Part shown: piece by piece, positions 1 through 8,129 of the stretch
Position numbering within the stretch: position 1 is the first letter of the stretch
Layout of the letters: each line of letters begins with the position of its first letter
Assembly (NCBI RefSeq): GCF_003121295.1
Contig: NZ_PHNC01000011.1
Coordinates: 170,246-234,245, forward strand
Length of the DNA: 64,000 nucleotides
Direction: 5' to 3'
Source of the DNA: Streptomyces orinoci
Lineage (GTDB): Bacteria > Actinomycetota > Actinomycetes > Streptomycetales > Streptomycetaceae
Program-made: the position numbers and the translations under genes
The notes under the pieces: model-generated
The model's database searches: none
Seen by the model: only the letters and a program-made list of their open reading frames with translations
What the model was told of the DNA's origin: nothing

Positions 1-2427
1 GTCCGAGCTCAGCGCATCCGCAGGTCGGGTGTGGCCAGTATTGCCGTTCTGCTAGTGCTCGCCCTGATCGGCGGCCTGGTCGCCGTCCGCCAGTACCAGA
101 AGGCGACCGAGCGGCAGAACATGATCGCCTCTCGGCAAATCGCTCTGCTCGCGGATCAGTTACGCTCCGGCGATCCCGCCACGGCCGAGCAACTGAGCCT
201 GGCGGCATACCGCATCGCCCCGACTGCCGAGGCCCGCAGCAGCCTGTTCGCCGCATCCTCCGCCGGGTACGCCACCGCGCTCAACGGCCACACCGACCGC
301 GTATTCAACGTCGCTTTCAGCCCCGACGGACGCACACTGGCCTCCGCCGCCCGCGACAGGACGATCCGGCTGTGGAACGTGGCCGATCCGCACAGACCGT
401 CCCAGCGCGCGATACTGGCCACCGACGCCACCCCGGCCATCAGCTTCGACCCACGCGGCCATCTGCTCGCCGCTCAGACCGAGCACCGGCTGTCGCTGTG
501 GGACGTGAAGGATCCGGATCACCCGGTGGCAAAGGCAGAACTCAGCAGCCCCGCAACTCTCCCGCCGAGCGTCGCCTTCAGCTCAGACGGCAAGACGGTC
601 GCCGCCCCCGGCACAGCGGGTACGGTGACGCTGTGGGACACCACCGATCCTGCGCACCCCGCCCAGGACGCCACCCTCCGCATCGACTCCAGCCGCGTGC
701 AGGCCGTCGCCTTCAGCCGTGACGGCAAGGTTCTCGCCACCGGAAGCGCGGCAACCGGCAGCACGCGCGGCACCGCCAGAGTCCGGCTCTGGAACGTCAC
801 CGACCCTCGCCGGCCGACCCTTATGACCACCCTCACCGCCGACTCCGTGCTCAGCCTGGCCTTCAGTGGTCAGGGCAACTACCTCGCTGCCGGCGGGGTA
901 CAGGGCTCGATAGCGGTGTGGGATGTCACCGACCGCGAACACCCGGCCGCCAAGAAAGTGGACAACCTTACGGCGACAGCCAACGAAAACACCAATATCC
1001 AGTCGGTGAACTTCCGGCCCGACGAGACAACATTCGTCACCGCCAACTCCACCGGAACCGCGGAAATCTGGCAGATCGACGATGTCATCAAGACTGACAC
1101 CAGCATCAGGGTCCTCACCTCGCTACCCGACACACCCCCCGTCTATTCCGCAGCCTTCAGCCCGGATGGGCAGGTTGTCGCCACCGGTGGCGGGCAGGGA
1201 ACAGACGGCAGTGGCAGGGAACGAGGGACAGTAAGGCTCTGGAACTCCGCGAGCCCGGTGCTGCCGGGCAGCATCCAAATGCCGGGTTCCGACGCACCGG
1301 GAAAGACGTTCAGTCCCGATGGCCGGCTCATGGCCGTGACCGCCAGGACAGCCGGGGACGGCGCCTGTGTGTGGGACATCGCCGACCCTTATCACCCGGT
1401 CCTTGTCACCACCCTCCCCCGCCCCTGGATGCGAGCCGCGTTCCTCCCCCATACCCGCACCCTGGTGAGCCAGAGTGCGGATGGAGCCTCACTCGCCCTA
1501 TGGGACCTGCAAGACCCCCACCGCCCCACAAAACGATCCGACTTCCCGGCTTCGGGCCAAGTGAGCGGCGCGAGCGACGGACACAGCCTCGCAATCACCG
1601 ATCAGCACGAAGCAGCCATCTGGGACATCACCGATATCCGCCATCCCGGCAAAATCTCCGGTATTCCCATGCACGCCAGATCCCAACAACCAGGCCCCTC
1701 GGCCTACTTCCTGGATCCGACGACTCTGGTGGTGAACGACGATGACGGAGTCCGTCTCTGGAACCTGCGTGACCCTCGCAAACCTACGCCTGCGGCCGAC
1801 CTCCTCACCTACGGTTCGGCAGGCGGCGCGGTGTTCAACCCACGCACTCGGACCCTGGCCTTTTGGACCGATAAGGGCTCGATGACCTTGTGGACGCTGA
1901 CCGACATGCGGCACCCTGCCCAGCTCCCCAAGGGTGAGATCATCGGTCGGGTGAGCACCGCGGCCTACGTCGACGACGTCACCCTGGCAGTGGTGACCGA
2001 GAACAACCGCAGCGTCTCCTTGTGGGATTTGAGCGATCCCAAGGGCCCGCGAAGGACACAGGTCCTTCCTGCCGACGACGATGTCAAAGAGATCCGGGTC
2101 AGCCCTGACGGCCGTACTCTGGCCGCCCTTGCGTCCATCACCGATGAAGTACACCTCTGGGACATCAGTGACCCACACAATGTTTCCGATCTGGGGAAAT
2201 CCCTCGGCCGGAACGTAGATGGCCTGGAGTTCAGTCCCGACGGCCATTTCGTCGCCCTGACCGAAAGCCAACGCCTCAGCCAAGGCTTTGGGGTCCGGCT
2301 GGTCACTACCCGGCCCGGCGAACTCTACCGCTACCTGTGCTCCGTGACCCGATCGACAATCACACACGAAGAATGGAAGAAGCACGTGGGCAAAATCCAT
2401 CCCTACCAAAGCCCTTGTGAGCGGTAG
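1..2427 (+). CDS. WD40-repeat propeller protein, C-terminal part (5' end outside window)
   Basis: The reading frame is open from base 1, so the true start lies upstream; the GTG at 31 is only the first possible start inside the window. The visible part begins with Arg-rich residues and one hydrophobic segment (LLVLALIGGLVA), then about 760 residues of WD40 units. I count 14 blade signatures of the form LWxxxDPxxP with SPDGxxLA turns, enough for two seven-bladed propellers. Streptomyces has a large family in which an N-terminal NTPase or kinase domain is joined to such propellers by one membrane segment; the missing 5' part is probably of that kind (inference). The role is likely scaffolding or signalling at the membrane. 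Nothing links it to the biosynthetic genes further right. Confidence 0.85.
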   Translation, partial: VRAQRIRRSGVASIAVLLVLALIGGLVAVRQYQKATERQNMIASRQIALLADQLRSGDPATAEQLSLAAYRIAPTAEARSSLFAASSAGYATALNGHTDRVFNVAFSPDGRTLASAARDRTIRLWNVADPHRPSQRAILATDATPAISFDPRGHLLAAQTEHRLSLWDVKDPDHPVAKAELSSPATLPPSVAFSSDGKTVAAPGTAGTVTLWDTTDPAHPAQDATLRIDSSRVQAVAFSRDGKVLATGSAATGSTRGTARVRLWNVTDPRRPTLMTTLTADSVLSLAFSGQGNYLAAGGVQGSIAVWDVTDREHPAAKKVDNLTATANENTNIQSVNFRPDETTFVTANSTGTAEIWQIDDVIKTDTSIRVLTSLPDTPPVYSAAFSPDGQVVATGGGQGTDGSGRERGTVRLWNSASPVLPGSIQMPGSDAPGKTFSPDGRLMAVTARTAGDGACVWDIADPYHPVLVTTLPRPWMRAAFLPHTRTLVSQSADGASLALWDLQDPHRPTKRSDFPASGQVSGASDGHSLAITDQHEAAIWDITDIRHPGKISGIPMHARSQQPGPSAYFLDPTTLVVNDDDGVRLWNLRDPRKPTPAADLLTYGSAGGAVFNPRTRTLAFWTDKGSMTLWTLTDMRHPAQLPKGEIIGRVSTAAYVDDVTLAVVTENNRSVSLWDLSDPKGPRRTQVLPADDDVKEIRVSPDGRTLAALASITDEVHLWDISDPHNVSDLGKSLGRNVDGLEFSPDGHFVALTESQRLSQGFGVRLVTTRPGELYRYLCSVTRSTITHEEWKKHVGKIHPYQSPCER

Positions 2428-3403
2428 ACGTAGCCGTTTCCCTCGCGCGGGACCGCACGGGCCTTCTGGGCGCCTCCGGCCGGGCAGGACCGTACCGGAC
2501 TCCACTATCGTGCTCCGACTGCATCGCGGCGGAGACCGCGAACCGTGGAAGGACATGGGGTGACCTCGTACAAGACGAAGCTTGCCGGTGGGTTGGCGGG
2601 CCGTCCTAGGTGGACCGGCCCGTGCCACTTTTGGGGGGATCGGTGTACTCGTGCTTTTCGTAGAGGTTGTACTGCTCGATGACGATGCTGCCACCCGGTG
2701 GCGATCACCGGGATGTCGCCCGACGCGTGGGCCGGCCTGACCGGGTGGGGCGCCTGGACCCTCGCGGGTCCGCTCCTCAGGGCGACCGGCTCGGGGCTGG
2801 CGATCCTCGCGATCACCGTGGTGGGTTGCGACGGCGGCGATATCCCTCGCGCTGCGGGTGCGTGCCCAACTCTGCCGTGAACGGCGCGAAACCGCCCGCC
2901 ACTGGCGGGATTGGGCGCCGCCACACCCACCGCCGCGCCCGGACGCCGCCGGGAGTCTTCACGGCCTGGGCACTCTCCGGTGCCGTCCTTGCCTGCGCCC
3001 TCGCCCTGTTCCTGTCGGCGGGCACGGCGGCCGCCGTGGCAGGGGCCACCGCGGTCACCATCACCTCCTTGACGATCGGGATCACGCACACCCGCTGGCT
3101 CGTACTGTCTCCGTGAGTCCCGGACACTCGGGTCGCTGGGCACTCCCCGTCGGAGGCGCGGGTCGCAGATAGGGGTGTCACGCCTACTCGCTTTGCCCGG
3201 CCCGCCTGCCCGTCACCGCAGATCCGGCTTCGGTGGCGTCGCTCGCAGGAGTGAGGAGAATCCGGCAAAGACGCGACAAGCGGCCGTCCGGGCATCCATG
3301 CTGACCTTGCCAAGTCCCGGCAGCATCATGACCCGCAGCCGCACCTATCCCGGGAGACGGTGCCCGTGCCCAGCCTCATCAAGTACCCCTGGACACCCTC
3401 GAC
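2428..3403. other. Eroded intergenic region
   Basis: This stretch of nearly 1 kb has no intact gene that I can support. It holds the possible frameshifted membrane-protein remnant listed separately (2651-3116). From 3117 to 3403 there are only short frames of unnatural composition (Arg/Pro/Gly-rich), and I see no tRNA-like fold or clear terminator. Confidence 0.5.
2651..3116 (+). pseudogene. Possible frameshifted small membrane protein remnant
   Basis: Three successive plus-strand frames each carry protein-like stretches that do not connect. From 2651 a frame begins VLFVEVVLLDDDAATRWR. From 2698 another gives a hydrophobic run (GLTGWGAWTLAGPLLRA, then GLAILAITVV). A charged stretch (RAQLCRERRETARHWRDW) follows in the frame of 2858. 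From about 2958 to 3116 a third frame gives two helix-like segments (TAWALSGAVLACALALFL and AVTITSLTIGI). Order and character fit a small integral membrane protein with three or four helices broken by at least two frameshifts. The family is unknown, and chance hydrophobicity in GC-rich DNA remains possible. Confidence 0.25.
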
Positions 3404-4962
3404 ATGACCGAGGGCGTTGTCGATCACCTGCTGTACGTCGGCTACGACGAGCACACGGTGCTGCGGCTGAACACCACAGCGGGCGACGAAGAGAGCATCA
3501 CCGCGGTGGGCAAGGCACTTTTTGGCGCCAGACCCGGCGAAAGCCTGCGGCTGCACGGTGTATGGGACCATCACCCGCGCCATGGACGGCAGTTCAAAGC
3601 GGAGCGGTGCGAACGGACCGTGCCCGCCGACGAGCGGGCGATCCGCCTCTATCTAGCCGCAGGCATGATCCGCGGTATCGGGCCGGTTCTCGCCGCGGCG
3701 GTCGTGGACGTCTTCGGCGAGCAGACGCTGAAGGTCATCGACGTCGAACCACAGCGGTTGTTTGAGGTACATGGCATCGGTCGGGTCCGGCTGGGCCGGA
3801 TCCAGGCGGCCTGGCAGGAGCAGAAGGCTATTGCCGAGATCATGGTGTTCCTGCAGGGACTCCAGATCACCCCGGCGCTGGCCGTGAAGATCTACACCAC
3901 ATACGCCGGCACCGATGACGACCCGATGCGCATCGTCCGCCGCACCCCCTACCGGCTCTGCCAGGACGTGCACGGCGTCGGCTTTGTCAACGCAGACAAG
4001 ATCGCCCTCGCCGTCGGCATCCCCAAGCACAGCGACGCACGACTCCAGGCCGCCCTGCTGCACGAACTCGACCAAGCCCGAGCAAGTGGTCACGGTCACC
4101 TTCCGGTGCGCGTGCTGATTGCCCGTACCCGCCGACTTCTGACCGATGATGACCCGGCGAGTGCCGAGATCCTCGACGAGGCGGTGCTGCGCCACGCCCT
4201 TCAGGCACTGTGCGGCCAGGGCGAGTTGGTCATGGAGGTGCTGCCACTGCCGGTCCTGGACGGCACAGACGCCTTGGCGGACATCGAGACCGCCATGTTG
4301 CCGCAACAACACCGCGACGAGACCCAACTCGCCTTTCATGTACGGCGCCTGCTCGCCTCCACCTCGGCGCTGGACGGGCTCGCCCCATGGGCCGAACAAC
4401 TGGAATCACTAAGAGACCCACAGACCGCCGGACTGACAGACGAGCAGCACCAGGTGATCCTCACTGCCCTGACCCGCCCCCTGTCCGTCCTGACCGGCGG
4501 CCCCGGCTGCGGCAAGACCACATCCTGAGCACCCTGGTCGACCTCGCCGACGAGGCCAACGCGGTCGTCGCCCTGGCCGCTCCGACCGGCAAGGCCGCCA
4601 AACGGCTGGAAGAGACCTGCGGCCAGCCGGCGGTGACCGTCCACCGGCTGATCAGGCCGCCCGACGGCGACTCCCTCTTCGACCACGCCGGCGTGCTGGA
4701 AACCGTGGACCTCGTCATCATCGACGAGGCGTCAACGCTCGACCTCCCCCTGGCCCGCAAGCTCTTCGCCGCCCTCCGCGACGGCTGCCACCTACTGCTC
4801 GTCGGCGACACCGACCAGCTCCCCAGCATCGGCCCCGGCCGCGTCCTGCGCGACCTCCTCGACGTCGAAGACATCCCGCGCACCCGGCTGACCAAGGTCT
4901 TCCGCCAGCACGACGACAGCGCCGCCATCGTCCTCAACGCCCACCGCATCCTGCGCGGCTAA
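3404..4962 (+). pseudogene. recD2: RecD2-type ATP-dependent DNA helicase, frameshifted and 3'-truncated
   Basis: RecD2 is a 5'-3' superfamily 1 helicase, usually about 720-740 residues. The first part (3404-4528, 374 codons) has the N-terminal OB-like region, the helix-hairpin-helix region (GMIRGIGPVLAAAVV, VHGIGRVRLGRI) and Walker A GGPGCGKTT, then a stop. The protein resumes in another frame right after Walker A (ILSTLVDLADEANAVVALAAPTGKAAKRL in register). It shows TVHRLI, the Walker B VIIDEAS, GDTDQLPSIGPG and LTKVFRQ, ending at 4962 after NAHRILRG. Loss of one base near 4520 (ACC ATC read as AC ATC) explains the shift. The C-terminal third, with the last helicase motifs, is absent. The gene is dead unless the single-base change is a sequencing error, and even then it is truncated. 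Confidence 0.85.
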
Positions 4963-5005
4963 CAGCCCCGTGAGGACCCCAAGGCTCCTAAAGACCGTGA
5001 CAGCT

Positions 5006-5812
5006 CTATGTCAGCCCGTCCACAGCGGTACGGAAGACCGCTGGTCTGAGCCAGGGTGGTGTGGTGCGGGGAAGGATCCACTGGTCCGTGCGGTCTCGGT
5101 AGTGGACCGTCGCGACGTCCCGGCCCGGGGTGGCGAAAACGTGGACAGTCTCGCCATTCTCCGGCTCGCCACGGTCCTTGCCACTCGCCGTAGCGACGAC
5201 GGCGCGCAGGCAACCCGAGTGCGTGGCAACCACGGTCACCGGGGTGGGGTCATCGGCGTCGGCGAGCTCGGCGATCGCGCGCCCGAACCGGTGGACGACG
5301 GCGATTGGTGGTTCGAAAGAAGGGAGCGGCTGGCGCAGCCAGTAGCCGACTGGGTCGCTTCCGAGGCGCTGGCGCTCGAGGTAACGGGCGAAATCGGTGA
5401 TCCAGCCGGCAACCGTGCCAGTGTTCCTGGCCTTCTGATACAGAGCATAGGCTCCCGACGGCTCCCTGGCGGTGTCTCCGCACCAGATGCGGAAGTTTCC
5501 AAAGGCCGGGTCGGGTTTGGGGTCGCCGGCTATCGGCGGTCCGGACGCGTCGGTCAGACCGGAGCGCAGGGCCTCGGCGGTCTCGCGCGCTCGTTCTGTC
5601 GGCGCGTGGCGCAATATGATCCGGTCGCGCCCGGCCAGTGCCCGGGCCAGCGCTGTTCCCCGCGCATACGCGTGGTGCTTGCCACGAGCGGTCAGGCCGA
5701 CGTCGCGGTCGTACGTGCGGGTCTCACCGTGCCGGACGAGGACCACCTCGATCTCTCCCGCATGAGTCCGAAATGGACTAGCCGCGCCCGTGGAACGTAC
5801 GGGCGGCAACAT
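5006..5812 (-). CDS. Histidine phosphatase superfamily protein
   Basis: A 268-residue protein of the RHG phosphatase (phosphoglycerate mutase-like) fold, which uses a phospho-histidine intermediate. The nucleophile motif LVRHGET lies at about residues 25-31, the second conserved region is RHAPTERARETAEAL, and the second catalytic histidine is in VVATHSGCLRAVV. I placed the start at the ATG ending at 5812; an in-frame GTG three codons upstream (5821) is equally possible, and neither has a well-spaced Shine-Dalgarno sequence. The frame stays open far upstream, but that part has low-complexity composition and overlaps the next gene. It lies 43-52 bp downstream of the SnoaL-like gene, so the two are probably co-transcribed. 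Substrate unknown; a sugar or inositol phosphate from the divergent operon is possible but speculative. Confidence 0.8.
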   Translation of the reverse strand: MLPPVRSTGAASPFRTHAGEIEVVLVRHGETRTYDRDVGLTARGKHHAYARGTALARALAGRDRIILRHAPTERARETAEALRSGLTDASGPPIAGDPKPDPAFGNFRIWCGDTAREPSGAYALYQKARNTGTVAGWITDFARYLERQRLGSDPVGYWLRQPLPSFEPPIAVVHRFGRAIAELADADDPTPVTVVATHSGCLRAVVATASGKDRGEPENGETVHVFATPGRDVATVHYRDRTDQWILPRTTPPWLRPAVFRTAVDGLT

Positions 5813-5864
5813 CTGGCTCACGATTCCGGTAAGTTCCTTTCTCGGCAAGGGACCGACGAGGAGC

Positions 5865-6278
5865 TCAGCCCTGAACCCAGGTCCGCGTGACGATGAGCCG
5901 GCGAACGGTCCAGGTGGCTTCGTCGACGATGACGTCGTACTCGCCGAGGGTGTTGAGTACCGGGTCGGGCTCGAGGACGTAGCGGGTGTAATGGGCTCGC
6001 GCGTTCCAGGTGCCCGGGGTGGCCCCGGGCAGGACAAGCAGGTTCGACAGATCGTGCCGGTGCTTGATGGGGTTGCCCCAAAGCTTTTCGAACAAGGTCC
6101 GGGCCGACTCGGGGTCGTGGGACGACCCGGCCGGGAACGACACCTCGGCCTGGCCGAGGACAGCCACCGCTGCTTCGACGTCCTTCCGGTCGGCCGCCTC
6201 GAGGTAGGTGGTGAGCAGGTTGGCGATCTGGTGTCGTGCGACGGCCGTGTCGTTGAGCGGGCGGGAAGCAGTGGTCAT
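5865..6278 (-). CDS. SnoaL-like / NTF2-fold protein
   Basis: A 137-residue protein with the small alpha+beta barrel pattern of SnoaL/NTF2-like proteins. An N-terminal helix (HQIANLLTTYLEAADRKDVEAAVAVL) is followed by alternating strands ending in the typical TWTVRRLIVTRTWVQG. Members are cyclases, isomerases, hydrolases or non-enzymatic binding modules, so the fold does not give the reaction. The ATG at 6276-6278 is preceded by AAGGAG nine bases upstream, which fixes the start. It sits between the LLM oxidoreductase gene (upstream in transcription) and the phosphatase gene, in one probable minus-strand unit. The 118 bp between this gene and the LLM gene (6279-6396) show no other feature. Confidence 0.8.
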   Translation of the reverse strand: MTTASRPLNDTAVARHQIANLLTTYLEAADRKDVEAAVAVLGQAEVSFPAGSSHDPESARTLFEKLWGNPIKHRHDLSNLLVLPGATPGTWNARAHYTRYVLEPDPVLNTLGEYDVIVDEATWTVRRLIVTRTWVQG

Positions 6279-6396
6279 GCTCAGAACTCCTTGGGGTTGC
6301 GACAGGGGAGCGGTCTGTCGGATCCGTTTTGTGCTTGCGTTGTGCGGGCCTGCTCTTTTAATGGGCTGGCGGAGCACGGTTGCCGACCGGTGAGGG

Positions 6397-7395
6397 TCAG
6401 CCCAGACCAGCCGGTGCCAGCACCTCTTCCCGCAGGCGAAGTGCGTCCTCGCTATCGGGCACGACGAGCCAGTCGAGATGCCCATCGGCATAGCGCTGTG
6501 CCAGGCGCTCGCGTAGCTCTTCGCGCTCACCGACGAGGGCGTAGGCGCAGTCGTCCAGGTTGATCCCAGGCACACCGAGGGCCCGTGCATACCGCTCGGC
6601 GTACTCGTTCTTCTCCTCGCGCCGGCACAGGCGCAGGGTACTGAGCGTCACCGATGTCGTGCCGGCATCCTCACGACCGAGAGCGCGCCGGAGTTCGCGC
6701 CATCGAAAGACATGGTCCCGGACAGCCGCTACTGGGGTACGCAGCCGACGGCGGCTGTCGCTGTCACGCGCGCGCCAGCCCGATCGTGAAGCGCTCTGAG
6801 GCTCAATGCCCGGAGGAGTGTTCACGTCGAGGTGATCACCGTGCCGGGCGGCGAGCTCCAACAGGCCCGACGAACCACCGCCGAAGAGAAAACGCGGCGC
6901 TGCCGCCGGCGCCGGTGACAGCGGAAGTCCCGCCGCGACACCGTCCTCGGTAACGATCTCCCCGGCAAACAACGCCCGGGCGAGCCCGACCGTGCGGTCG
7001 AGCTCACGGAGCCGGTCGGACAGCGGGAGCATGGTCCGGCCCACAGCCTCATATTCGATCGCGTTCCAACCTGCGCCGAACCCGGCCCATACGCGCTCGG
7101 CGCCCGCCAGAGCAACGAGCTGAGCAACTTCCCGCAGGAGATGAACCGGGTGGCGAATCGTGTAGTTGCTCACGATCGTCGCGAGGTCCAGCCGGTCGGA
7201 GAGAGCACTCACGGCAGCGAGTAGAACGTAGGGCTCCACACGGCTCTGCTCGGGCGACTTCGCGGTCGACGAGGCGACCGCGAAGAGGTGGTCGCCCGCG
7301 ACGACGCCTTCGATCCCGGCGTCGAGCCAGCGTGCGACTCGCTCGCGCAGGATCGCGACCTCGGTCGACGCGCTGACTTTGACCAGAATTCGCAT
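6397..7395 (-). CDS. LLM-class (luciferase-like, F420/flavin-dependent) oxidoreductase
   Basis: A 332-residue TIM-barrel oxidoreductase of the luciferase-like monooxygenase superfamily. The start MRILVKVSASTEVAIL, the helix VARWLDAGIEGVVAGDHLF, the SALSDRLDLATIVSN segment and WAGFGAGWNAIEYEAVG are typical of actinobacterial F420-dependent members. F420 rather than FMN is inferred from the organism type, not from a residue test. The ATG at 7393-7395 has GGAGG about 11 bases upstream; the frame runs 86 codons further upstream, but that portion has no family character and crosses the divergent promoter region. The gene is transcribed away from the ACP operon and probably heads the LLM-SnoaL-phosphatase unit. 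Substrate unknown. Confidence 0.82.
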   Translation of the reverse strand: MRILVKVSASTEVAILRERVARWLDAGIEGVVAGDHLFAVASSTAKSPEQSRVEPYVLLAAVSALSDRLDLATIVSNYTIRHPVHLLREVAQLVALAGAERVWAGFGAGWNAIEYEAVGRTMLPLSDRLRELDRTVGLARALFAGEIVTEDGVAAGLPLSPAPAAAPRFLFGGGSSGLLELAARHGDHLDVNTPPGIEPQSASRSGWRARDSDSRRRLRTPVAAVRDHVFRWRELRRALGREDAGTTSVTLSTLRLCRREEKNEYAERYARALGVPGINLDDCAYALVGEREELRERLAQRYADGHLDWLVVPDSEDALRLREEVLAPAGLG

Positions 7396-7889
7396 GGTGT
7401 GGATGCCTCCGAGAGATGACCAGGACAACGGCACAACCGGTCGCTTCGGTCTGGACGAGCTGCGGTCCGCAGGACGTGTTTTCACATTATGCACATCAAG
7501 AGCTTCCCGACTATAGGGCCAGGCGAAGTCCAGAATGAGCGAATTATTGCGCAGGCAAAGCTGCGTAATACGCCTCACAGCGGAAGGTTGCGGCCCGTTC
7601 ATCCATCGCGCATCGACGCGGGCGAAGCTGGGGAGCGTTACCGTATGCGGCATTTGCGCGTACTTGTCTTCGTGGATGCGTGGCGTGCATTACCAATCCT
7701 TGACCAGCGTATGACCATGACATGATTGATCGTCGAGGGTCTGCAATGATGTTGTAGGTGCCAACGGTCGATTGGATCTCGATCCTCAAACGCCTGGCGA
7801 CCCATAAGGGGTCCAGGCTCCGATGTGCTGTACACCCTGATTAATCGACATCTCTCGGCGGCTGTGCCCCGTGGGTTCGAAGGAGTGGC
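7396..7889. promoter_or_regulatory. Divergent regulatory region between the LLM gene and the ACP operon
   Basis: This 494-bp stretch is distinctly more AT-rich than its surroundings and separates two outward-facing transcription units, so it must carry both promoters. It contains a strong imperfect palindrome (7545-7570, listed separately). A poor sigma-70-like pair is possible on the plus strand (TTGACC at 7700-7705, with CATGAT or TGATTG 15-17 bases on). Just before the ACP gene lies a good ribosome-binding site (GAAGGAG, 7878-7884). Short frames across the region have no family character. Confidence 0.5.
7545..7570. promoter_or_regulatory. Inverted repeat, candidate operator
   Basis: TATTGCGCAG (7545-7554) and CTGCGTAATA (7561-7570) are inverted copies matching at nine of ten positions around a 6-bp spacer (GCAAAG). 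The length and spacing suit a dimeric TetR- or MarR-type repressor. The site sits midway between divergent promoters. No regulator gene lies in the neighbouring operons, so the binder is unknown. Confidence 0.4.
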
Positions 7890-8129
7890 ATGCGTACGGA
7901 TTTATTGAAGGAAGCCTTTCATAAGGGCCTCGACCTCCCGCCGGATACGGATCTGATACCGATACGCTATGGTGGGCATCCGCACTGGGACTCCTTGGGC
8001 CACCTTTCCCTGATCGTCGCGCTCGAAGAAGCATTCGAAATTGAATTCGACGATGAAGAGGTCCTGGCGCTGGACAGCTACAGTGCGGCCGCCGAAATGA
8101 TCGCCAAGAAGAAAACGAACCAGCCGTGA
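7890..8129 (+). CDS. Acyl carrier protein
   Basis: A 79-residue free-standing acyl carrier protein. The phosphopantetheine serine is Ser35 in HWDSLGHLSLI, followed by the usual acidic helix (VALEEAFEIEFDDEEVLAL). It would hold an acyl group as a thioester on the 4'-phosphopantetheine arm. The start is well fixed by GAAGGAG six bases before the ATG. Codon 5 is the rare leucine codon TTA (7902-7904), suggesting dependence on the bldA tRNA. It is the first gene of the operon, and its stop overlaps the GTG start of the adenylating ligase (GTGA), so the two are almost certainly a carrier/loading pair. Confidence 0.93.
   Translation: MRTDLLKEAFHKGLDLPPDTDLIPIRYGGHPHWDSLGHLSLIVALEEAFEIEFDDEEVLALDSYSAAAEMIAKKKTNQP

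Noticed and set aside
2505..3143. A 212-codon minus-strand frame over the intergenic region
   Set aside because: Composition (Arg, Pro, Gly, His) is typical of noise; the plus-strand hydrophobic stretches are more protein-like.
4500..4530. Programmed -1 frameshift in the RecD2-type gene
   Set aside because: No slippery heptamer is evident, and the 3' part is also truncated, so decay or a sequencing error is more likely.
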